From Acidovorax sp. GBBC 1281 (GTDB lineage Bacteria > Pseudomonadota > Gammaproteobacteria > Burkholderiales > Burkholderiaceae_C), in assembly GCF_028473645.1 (NCBI RefSeq), contig NZ_CP097269.1, forward strand, positions 4,983,501 through 5,047,500: a DNA stretch of 64,000 bases, read 5' to 3'. Under the pieces are notes generated by a model. It made no database searches and was not told where the DNA came from. It was given only the letters and a program-made list of their open reading frames with translations. Shown piece by piece: positions 58,075 to 64,000 of this stretch. A program made the translations under genes and the position numbers. How positions within the stretch are numbered: the stretch's first letter is position 1; each line of letters starts with the position of its first letter.

Positions 58075-59169
58075 CTAGTGTCCTGTCCCGTTAATTCGCC
58101 CGCATAGTCTGGCGAGTTTTTCGAGGATGGAGTCTGCTGTAGCTGTCCAAGTAAACGGCTGGCAGGACTGGTTGTAATTCGCGATGAATGTGTCGATCTT
58201 GTTGATCAGATCCTTCACGCTGGTGAACGAGCCACGGCGGATTGCCCGCGTGGTGATGATCGAGAAGAAGCGCTCGACCTGATTGAGCCAGCTTGAATAG
58301 GTCGGAACGAAGTGCATGTGCCAGCGAGGCCGCTCGGCCAACCAAGCGCGCACCTTTGGATGCTTGTGGCTGGCGTAGTTATCAGCTATGCAGTGCACAT
58401 CCAGTTCGTCGGGCACTGCCTTGTCGATGGCGCGCAGGAAGGCAAGGAACTCTTGATGACGATGCCGGGGCCGGCACTGCGCGATCACTTGGCCATTCAT
58501 CACGTTCAGGGCCGCGAACAAGGTGGTGGTGCCGTGGCGCACGTAGTCGTGCGTGACACCTTCGACATAGCCAAACCCCATTGGCAGCATCGGCTGCGTA
58601 CGCTCCAAAGCTTGGCATTGGCTCTTCTCGTCCACGCACAGCACCAGCGCGTTGTCAGGTGGGTTCAGGTACAGCCCCACAACGTCGCGCAGCTTCTCGA
58701 TGAACAGCGGATCGGTCGACAGCTTGAAGCTGTCGGCCCGGTGCGGCTTGAGGTTGAAGGTCTGCAGATAGCGCGCCACCGTGCTCTTGCTGATGCCCGT
58801 ATCGGCGGCCAGCGTGCGGGTGCTCCAGTGGGTACCCCCATCAGCAGGCTTGGTGTGCAACGTCTTGGTAATCAACTCAGCAACACGCTCGTCATCTACC
58901 GTGCGGGGGCGACCCGGGCGCAACTCGTCGTAAAGCCCTGCAATGCGATGGCGCGCATAGCGCCCGCGCCACTTGGTGACAGTGCTACGACTGATCCCCA
59001 GAGCCTGCGCAACCGCGGTGCTGGCTTTATCTGTGCCTTCGCAAGTCAGCACGATGCGCGCCCTGAGCGACAACGCCGCTGGCAGCGAACGTGATCGCGC
59101 CATGGACGTCAGTTCCGCGCGCTCCACTTCACTAAGCGCAATTTCTGTTCGGGTCGTTGCATTGGGCAT
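58075..59169 (-). CDS. IS630-family transposase (DDE)
   Basis: A 364-residue transposase (MPNATTRTEIALSEVERAELTSMARSRSLPAALSLRARIVL…). The N-terminal HTH is ALGISRSTVTKWRGRYARHRIAGLYDELRPGRPR. The DDE domain includes LVLCVDEKSQCQALERTQPM, LDVHCIADNYASHKHPKVRAWL and FVPTYSSWLNQVERFFSIITTRAI. All catalytic residues look present. Its TAG stop is completed by the TA target duplication and a flanking G, so the element relies on host DNA to end its gene at this site. Confidence 0.95.
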   Translation of the reverse strand: MPNATTRTEIALSEVERAELTSMARSRSLPAALSLRARIVLTCEGTDKASTAVAQALGISRSTVTKWRGRYARHRIAGLYDELRPGRPRTVDDERVAELITKTLHTKPADGGTHWSTRTLAADTGISKSTVARYLQTFNLKPHRADSFKLSTDPLFIEKLRDVVGLYLNPPDNALVLCVDEKSQCQALERTQPMLPMGFGYVEGVTHDYVRHGTTTLFAALNVMNGQVIAQCRPRHRHQEFLAFLRAIDKAVPDELDVHCIADNYASHKHPKVRAWLAERPRWHMHFVPTYSSWLNQVERFFSIITTRAIRRGSFTSVKDLINKIDTFIANYNQSCQPFTWTATADSILEKLARLCGRINGTGH

Positions 59170-59236
59170 GGCGGCACCTCAAGGATGGCCCGAAACCATG
59201 CAGCTATCGTGCCTGCGAATTAACGGGACAGGACAC
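58078..59236. mobile_element. IS630-family insertion sequence with perfect terminal repeats and TA duplication
   Basis: The ends GTGTCCTGTCCCGTTAATTC and its exact reverse complement bound a 1159-base element carrying one transposase. TA occurs on both sides (58076-58077 and 59237-59238), the IS630-type target duplication. Perfect ends, an intact transposase and a cleanly repairable target gene show a recent insertion. Confidence 0.95.
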
Positions 59237-59487
59237 TAGCCGATGGGCTTCGGGTGTTGCAAGCCATGATCGAAGACTTGGACATCGGCCCTCGCCTCGA
59301 TGTGAAGCGGGCCGTGAAAGCGGTGGCACCATCGGACGATGCGCCCCAGACGGAGCGCCCGCCAGCCGATCCCCAGGCCCCCTCCAAACCCTCGCTGTTC
59401 GGATTCGGCCCCGCCCGCTGAACCGCCGCGCGTGGCGGCTGGAGGAGGTGGTGCAGAATGCCCACCACGTCCCTACAGGCCCCACCG

Positions 59488-60531
59488 ATGACCACGCTCC
59501 AACACCTCCTCGGCACCGAATTTCCCCTCATCCAGGCGCCCATGGTGGCGGTGTCGGGAAGCGCGATGGTGATCGCCGTGAGCGAAGCCGGGGGCCTGGG
59601 CTCCTTGCCCTGCGCCGGGCTCACGCCCGACCTGATCCGCCAGGAAGTCACGGCCATCCGCGCGGCCACCCGCCGGCCCTACAACGTCAACTTCTTCTGC
59701 CACACGCCGCCCCAGCCCGATCCGCAGCGGGAGGCGGCATGGCGTGCGGCGCTGGCGCCCTATTACGCCGAATTCGGCCTTCGTTCGGAGGACATCCCCG
59801 CCGGTGCGGGACGCCATCCGTTCAACGCCGAGGTGGCCGGCCTGCTGGCGGAGTTCCGGCCGCCGGTGGTCAGCTTCCATTTCGGGCTGCCGCCGGACGA
59901 CCTCCTGGCGCAGGTGAAAAGCTGGGGCTCCAAAGTCCTCGCGTCGGCCACCACGGTGGAAGAAGCGCTCTGGCTGCAGGCGCGGGGCGTGGACGCGGTC
60001 ATCGCGCAGGGCCTGGAGGCCGGCGGGCACCGCGGGCACTTCCTGTCGCACGACCTGACGAAGCAATCCGGCACCTTCGCGCTGCTGCCCCAGATCGTCG
60101 GTGCCGTGCAGTGCCCGGTCATCGCGGCCGGGGGCATCGCGGACGCCCAGGGCGTGGCCGCGGCCATGGCGCTGGGGGCCTCGGGCGTGCAGGTCGGCAC
60201 CGCCTACATGCTGGCCACCGAGGCCACCACCAGCGCAGTGCACCGCGCCGCATTGCAAAGCGACGCCGCGCGCCATACCGCCCTCACCCACCTGTTCACC
60301 GGCCGCCCTGCCCGCGGCATCATGAACCGCGTCATGCACGAACTGGGGCCACTGAACCCCGCGGCCCCGGAGTTCCCTCTCGCGACGGCCGCGCTGGCCC
60401 CGCTGCGCGCCAAGGCGGAAGCCTTGGGGCGCAGCGACTTTTCACCACTGTGGTCCGGACAGAACGCGAGCGGTTGCCGGGAGGCGTCCGCCGCCGACCT
60501 GACGCGCGCGCTGGCGAAGGGCCTGCGCTGA
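59488..60531 (+). CDS. Nitronate monooxygenase (2-nitropropane dioxygenase family)
   Basis: An FMN enzyme oxidising alkyl nitronates (for example 3-nitropropionate). The 347-residue TIM barrel starts MTTLQHLLGTEFPLIQAPM at ATG 59488; an earlier ATG (59458) adds ten residues. Motifs include AMVIAVSEAGGLGSLP, NVNFFCH, VSFHFGLP, ALWLQARGVDAVIAQGLEAGGHRGHF, CPVIAAGGIADAQGVAAAMALGASGVQVGTAYM. The catalytic His lies in EAGGHRG. Confidence 0.93.
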   Translation: MTTLQHLLGTEFPLIQAPMVAVSGSAMVIAVSEAGGLGSLPCAGLTPDLIRQEVTAIRAATRRPYNVNFFCHTPPQPDPQREAAWRAALAPYYAEFGLRSEDIPAGAGRHPFNAEVAGLLAEFRPPVVSFHFGLPPDDLLAQVKSWGSKVLASATTVEEALWLQARGVDAVIAQGLEAGGHRGHFLSHDLTKQSGTFALLPQIVGAVQCPVIAAGGIADAQGVAAAMALGASGVQVGTAYMLATEATTSAVHRAALQSDAARHTALTHLFTGRPARGIMNRVMHELGPLNPAAPEFPLATAALAPLRAKAEALGRSDFSPLWSGQNASGCREASAADLTRALAKGLR

Positions 60532-60573
60532 GCGGCCGTCCGTTTCCAGATTCACCGGCCCCACCGCTTTGAC

Positions 60574-60906
60574 ATGAAAATTCCTGCACTGCCCTTCACG
60601 ACGACGGACTGGTCGCTCATCGCACCCACCGAGCACCCTGGCGAGACCGGAACGGCCCTGTGGCGCACCCAGACCGTGGGCGACATTCGCATTCGCCGGG
60701 TCGACTATTCCGCCGGCTACCTGGCCGACCACTGGTGCGACCGGGGCCACATCCTGTTCGTGCTGGAAGGCACGCTGGAAACCGAATTGAAGGATGGCCG
60801 CCGTGTCACGCTCACGGCCGGCATGAGCTATCAGGTGTCCGACTTCGGCGATGCGGCCCACCGGTCGTCGACGGCCACGGGCGCGCAGCTCTTCATCGTG
60901 GATTGA
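60574..60906 (+). CDS. Small cupin-fold protein (DHCW-type)
   Basis: A 110-residue single-domain cupin: RIRRVDYSAGYLADHWCDRGHILFVLEGTLETELKDGRRVTLTAGMSYQVSDFGDAAHRSSTATGAQLFIVD. Motif 1 has DHWCDRGH with two His and a Cys as possible metal ligands; the second motif has AHRSST. No enzyme activity can be assigned. It lies 43 bases after the nitronate monooxygenase on the same strand and may be co-transcribed. Confidence 0.85.
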   Translation: MKIPALPFTTTDWSLIAPTEHPGETGTALWRTQTVGDIRIRRVDYSAGYLADHWCDRGHILFVLEGTLETELKDGRRVTLTAGMSYQVSDFGDAAHRSSTATGAQLFIVD

Positions 60907-61057
60907 CGCCTGGACCGCCCTGTGGCGGGCGAACGGCCCGCACGGCGGCTGCGCACCGTCCGACAGACGCTCCCTCGGTGTACGCCTAGTCTGCAAACCT
61001 TGCCCCGGCCGGGCCTTCGCCCGCTGCCAGGGGCGGTTCGCATACCAAAGGATCACC

Positions 61058-61474
61058 ATGCCGATGTCTTCTCTTCGCCGCTTTTCCGCTCTCGCCACCA
61101 CCGCCCTGCTGGCCGCAGCCGCCGCCACCGCGCACGCCGCGCCGGACGAATCCGCCCGGGCCCGCTACGAGCGCGACCGTCAGGCCTGCCTGAGCGGCAA
61201 CACGCAGCAGTCCGAGGCCGTGTGCCTGCAGGAAGCGGGTGCGGCCCTCGAATCGTCGCGCACCGGCCAGTTGACCAATCCGGGCGCCCAGGCCGAGCAG
61301 AGCAATGCAGTGGACCGTTGCGCCGTCTTCAAGACGCCCGAAGAACGTTCCGCCTGCCTGGACCGCGTGAAGGGCCCGAGTGCCGTTTCCGGCTCGCCCG
61401 CCGCGGGCGGCGTGCTGCGCGAGAGCACCACGACCACCATCGTGCCGGCCCCCGCCACGCCACCAGCGCGCTGA
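61058..61474 (+). CDS. Exported Cys-containing small protein
   Basis: A 138-residue protein with signal peptide (MPMSSLRRFSALATTALLAAAAATAHA). The mature region carries four Cys (RQACLSG, EAVCLQEAG, DRCAVF, SACLDRV), probably forming two disulfides, and a Thr/Pro-rich tail. Similar small secreted proteins are common in Comamonadaceae and uncharacterised. It is convergent with rpe, 38 bases away. Confidence 0.8.
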   Translation: MPMSSLRRFSALATTALLAAAAATAHAAPDESARARYERDRQACLSGNTQQSEAVCLQEAGAALESSRTGQLTNPGAQAEQSNAVDRCAVFKTPEERSACLDRVKGPSAVSGSPAAGGVLRESTTTTIVPAPATPPAR

Positions 61475-61512
61475 TCGCCGTGGATGCAGCCCCAGCCCGC
61501 GGCCGGGCCGCG

Positions 61513-62193
61513 TCAGGCCAGCTGCGTGCGCATGGCGCCGATCACGCCGGCGTAGTCGGGCTTGCCGAAGATCGCGCTGCCCGCCACGAAAGTGTCCGCG
61601 CCCGCATCCGCCACGCGGCGGATGTTGTCGGTCTTGATGCCGCCGTCCACTTCCAGGCGGATGTCCTTGCCGCAGGCGTCGATGCGCCGGCGCACGGCCT
61701 CGATCTTGCGCAGGGCCGAGTCGATGAAGCTCTGGCCGCCGAAGCCCGGGTTCACGCTCATGATGAGGATGAGGTCGATGTCGTCGATCACCCAGTCGAG
61801 CACGTCGAGCGGTTCGGCGGGGTTGAACACCAGGCCGGGCTTGGCGCCCTTGGCGCGGATGGCCTGCACGCTGCGATGCACGTGGGCCGAGGCGTCGGGG
61901 TGAAAGCTGATGTAGTCGGCGCCGGCATCGGCGAAAGCGGCGGCCAGCGCATCCACGGGCTGGACCATCAGGTGCACGTCGATCGGCACGGGCTGGCCGT
62001 CCGGGGTCCTGGCGTGGGGCTTCAGCGCCTGGCAGATCATGGGCCCGAACGTCAGGTTGGGCACGTAGTGGTTGTCCATCACATCGAAGTGGATCCAGTC
62101 GGCGCCGGCGGCGATGACGTTCTTCACTTCGTCGCCCAGGCGGGCGAAATCGGCGGACAGAATCGAGGGGGCAATGCGGTAGGTGCGGCTCAT
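61513..62193 (-). CDS. rpe: Ribulose-phosphate 3-epimerase
   Basis: Interconverts ribulose-5-P and xylulose-5-P. The 226-residue TIM barrel has [37 protein letters not shown] (His and Asp metal ligands), [47 protein letters not shown] and [13 protein letters not shown]. Start ATG 62193. In relatives rpe, gph and trpE form a string; here the same strand order is kept but several genes lie between. Confidence 0.97.
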   Translation of the reverse strand: MSRTYRIAPSILSADFARLGDEVKNVIAAGADWIHFDVMDNHYVPNLTFGPMICQALKPHARTPDGQPVPIDVHLMVQPVDALAAAFADAGADYISFHPDASAHVHRSVQAIRAKGAKPGLVFNPAEPLDVLDWVIDDIDLILIMSVNPGFGGQSFIDSALRKIEAVRRRIDACGKDIRLEVDGGIKTDNIRRVADAGADTFVAGSAIFGKPDYAGVIGAMRTQLA

Positions 62194-62262
62194 CCCCCGA
62201 TTGTCGCAGCAGCCCGCGGCGCTCCGGAAGGCACGGCCGCCGGCCCGGGTACCATTGCGCCC

Positions 62263-62670
62263 ATGCCGAAGTACCAGTTCCAGGCCGAGGTGCAATCCCA
62301 GTACCTGCCCGAGCAATCCACGCCCGACGAGGGCTTTTATGGCTTCGCCTACACCATCACCATCACGAACACGGGCGACATCCCCGCCCAGTTGATCTCC
62401 CGCCACTGGGTCATCAGCGACGCGCGCGGCCACACCGAAGAGGTCAAGGGCCTGGGTGTCGTCGGGCAGCAGCCGCTGCTCAAGCCCGGGGAATCCTTCC
62501 AGTACACGAGCGGCTGCCGCCTTCGCACGGCCAGCGGCAGCATGCACGGCCGCTATTTCTGCGTGGCCGAGGACGGCGAGCCGTTCGAATGCCCCATTGC
62601 GCTCTTCGTGCTGGAAGCCGTGTCCGGCGACGCCTCGGGCGCCCCCCTGAACGGCAGAGTGCTGCATTGA
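62263..62670 (+). CDS. apaG: ApaG
   Basis: A 135-residue ApaG/F-box-associated-domain protein: [84 protein letters not shown] and [12 protein letters not shown]. It is linked to Mg/Co resistance genes in enterics; biochemical role uncertain. It is divergent from rpe and overlaps the next gene by four bases (TTGA). Confidence 0.95.
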   Translation: MPKYQFQAEVQSQYLPEQSTPDEGFYGFAYTITITNTGDIPAQLISRHWVISDARGHTEEVKGLGVVGQQPLLKPGESFQYTSGCRLRTASGSMHGRYFCVAEDGEPFECPIALFVLEAVSGDASGAPLNGRVLH

Positions 62671-64000
62671 AACGCCACGCCAACGACCTGGGCCACCTGC
62701 TGGCCCAGTTGGATGCGGGCGCGCCGCTGGCGCAGCGCCACCTTTGGCTGATCTCACTGCTGGACTGGGTGCGGGGCAACCGCCGCTCGGTCGAGGCCGC
62801 GGTCGGCCGCATGCAGTTGTTCGTAGAAGCCATCGAAAAGGACGATGCCGCGCGCCAGCGCCTGCAGGACTGGTGGAGCGCGCTCGTCGGCACGGTGGAC
62901 ATCACCACCTTGCTGGCCGATTTCGGCTTCGCGCCGCGCACGGCCCTCGCCAGCGAGGTGGCGGAGCGCCTGCGCTACAAGCTGCTGCCGGGCAGCCCGG
63001 AGACCATCGACGCGTCCGAGCTGTTCATGCTGGCGCTGCCCTACGATTTCGATGCGCTGTGGCTCGCGGCCCTGGACGAGGCCCTGCTCGCGCGGCTGCT
63101 GTCGGCCATGTCCCCGGCCGAGGCGCCGGGCGCCACACGCTGGCAGCGCGCCCTGCTGGACGCCATCACCTATTGCGCGGGGCAGATCCTGTCCACCGGC
63201 TTCGCACCCGAGTTGCGCCTGCGCATGAGCGAGGCCGCGCGCGACGCGCAGCCGTTCCACGCCCTGATCCGCGACGTGGAGAGCGTGCGCGTGGAGGTCC
63301 TGCACCAGCTGCGCACCACCGACCGGCTCGACGAATCCGTGCAGCGCCTGCGCGAGCGGCTCGATGCCTGCCGTGCCGCCGCGGCCACCGTGTATTCGCA
63401 TTTCGAAGACAACGGCATTTCGGTGGGCCTGGTGTTCCGGCTGCGGCAGCTGCGTGAGCGCATCCTGCGCGTGCGCGAGCTGCTGGACTGCCTGCTCTCG
63501 CCCACACCCGCCCCCACCGCCGCCCGCCTGATGGCGCGGCTGGTCACCGTGGGCCGCGAACGGCGCAGCCTGCGCGCGCTGCTGGCGTCCAACTCGTCGC
63601 TGCTGGCGGCCAAGGTGGCCGAGCGCAGCGCCGAGACGGGCGAGCACTACATCACGCGCACCGGCGCCGAATACCGCGCCATGGTCCGCAAGGCCGCGGG
63701 CGGCGGCCTGGTGATGGCCTTCACCACCCTCATGAAGTTCGGCCTGGCGGCACTGGCGCTGTCGGCCTTCTGGGGCGGCTTCTGGGCGGGCGTGAACTAT
63801 TCGGTGAGCTTCGTGCTGATCCTGCTGCTGCACTTCACGGTGGCCACCAAGCAGCCCGCGATGACCGCGCCGGCCATGGCGGCCAAGCTCAAGGACCTGC
63901 ACTCCGATGAGGCCGTGGTGTCCTTCGTGGACGAGGTCACGCACCTGGTGCGGTCGCAGGTGGCCGCGGTGCTGGGCAACGTGCTCGTGGTGTTCCCGAC
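62667..64000 (+). CDS. Site-specific recombinase-like (Gcr-type) membrane protein, partial
   Basis: The frame starts at TTG 62667 ([16 protein letters not shown]), overlapping the apaG stop, and stays open to the right edge (444 codons). It matches the large 'SpecificRecomb' family of Neisseria gcr type: [132 protein letters not shown]. Two or more hydrophobic segments follow ([31 protein letters not shown]). Despite the name, the family is membrane-embedded and its function is unproven. Confidence 0.85.
   Translation, partial: MKRHANDLGHLLAQLDAGAPLAQRHLWLISLLDWVRGNRRSVEAAVGRMQLFVEAIEKDDAARQRLQDWWSALVGTVDITTLLADFGFAPRTALASEVAERLRYKLLPGSPETIDASELFMLALPYDFDALWLAALDEALLARLLSAMSPAEAPGATRWQRALLDAITYCAGQILSTGFAPELRLRMSEAARDAQPFHALIRDVESVRVEVLHQLRTTDRLDESVQRLRERLDACRAAAATVYSHFEDNGISVGLVFRLRQLRERILRVRELLDCLLSPTPAPTAARLMARLVTVGRERRSLRALLASNSSLLAAKVAERSAETGEHYITRTGAEYRAMVRKAAGGGLVMAFTTLMKFGLAALALSAFWGGFWAGVNYSVSFVLILLLHFTVATKQPAMTAPAMAAKLKDLHSDEAVVSFVDEVTHLVRSQVAAVLGNVLVVFP

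Larger units (their letters stand above)
57928..59421 (+). pseudogene. Small gene split by an IS630-family element
   Basis: Codons 1-50 read from ATG 57928 (MPSALRPIAIHVQEPAPGDFRWVLMEREGGGAWAEMERSES…) to 58077. After removal of the insertion and one TA copy, the frame continues precisely at 59239 (ADGLRVLQAMIEDLDIGPRLDVKRAVKAV…FGFGPAR) to a TGA at 59419-59421. The repaired product is 110 residues. It is soluble and acidic in the middle; I do not recognise the family. The reading frame, codon use and a TGGAG site before the ATG all support a formerly functional gene. Confidence 0.85.

Noticed and set aside
1..64000. tRNA, rRNA, CRISPR arrays or phage integrase at the T3SS island borders
   Set aside because: None recognised. 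No direct repeats or integrase mark the island edges at trpG or aroQ, so the mode of entry is unknown.

Overview
The window is high-GC DNA from a plant-associated betaproteobacterium, most likely Acidovorax (Comamonadaceae; avenae/citrulli type). The evidence is a group II (Xanthomonas/Ralstonia-type) Hrp type III secretion system (T3SS) with hrpG and hrpX, PIP-box promoters, the trp/gph/rpe gene set, and the short dispersed repeat common in this family. The genus is inferred; the gene content is read directly.

Layout. 1-3.7 kb: two tandem, paralogous, helix-rich effector-like genes (minus strand). The upstream one sits behind a PIP box but is broken by an in-frame stop and a frameshift. 3.8-8.5 kb: ung, trpC, a membrane protein, trpD, a LysE-type exporter and trpG (minus strand). 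9.0-15.3 kb: a plus-strand unit of five poorly known genes ending at a strong terminator, including a 900-residue protein with seven repeats carrying EF-hand-like loops. 15.4-17.6 kb: a methyltransferase and an HpaH-type lytic transglycosylase. 17.9-27.8 kb: the long hrcC-hrcD-hrpD6-sctG-sctF(x4)-hrpB1-hrpB2-hrcJ-hrpB4-hrcL-hrcN operon behind a perfect PIP box. It contains a 286-bp tandem triplication of a putative needle/pilin gene plus a diverged fourth copy. 27.8-35.9 kb: a metal-dependent hydrolase and GNAT pair, a GALA-like LRR effector, an xopF1-like gene with its chaperone, and a harpin/pectate-lyase protein. 36.2-45.3 kb: hrpB7-hrcT (minus) divergent from hrcU-hrcV-hpaP-hrcQ-hrcR-hrcS-hpaA-hpaB (plus), with a PIP box facing each way. 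45.6-48.4 kb: the regulators hrpG and hrpX, divergent.

48.4-64 kb is mostly housekeeping: chorismate mutase and trpE with a Trp-Pro-Trp leader peptide, a cytochrome b/molybdopterin oxidoreductase pair, an MxKDx repeat protein beside an ECF sigma factor and an NrsF-like anti-sigma, gph, an RDD protein, a frameshifted xth, ku, a gene split by an IS630-family element, a nitronate monooxygenase, a cupin, rpe, apaG and a recombinase-like gene running off the edge. trpE-aroQ and trpG-lysE-trpD-trpC-ung all lie on the minus strand and are separated by about 40 kb of T3SS DNA. The island therefore appears to sit inside an ancestral trp gene string.

How it works together: HrpG is expected to activate hrpX, and HrpX to bind the PIP boxes upstream of hrcC, hrpB7-hrcT, hrcU, the LRR gene and the broken effector. 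These units build the basal body (HrcC/D/J), export gate (HrcR/S/T/U/V), ATPase complex (HrcN/L/Q, HrpB7), inner rod (HrpB2), needle or pilus, chaperones (HpaB and the XopF1 chaperone) and the exported harpin, effectors and peptidoglycan lytic enzyme.
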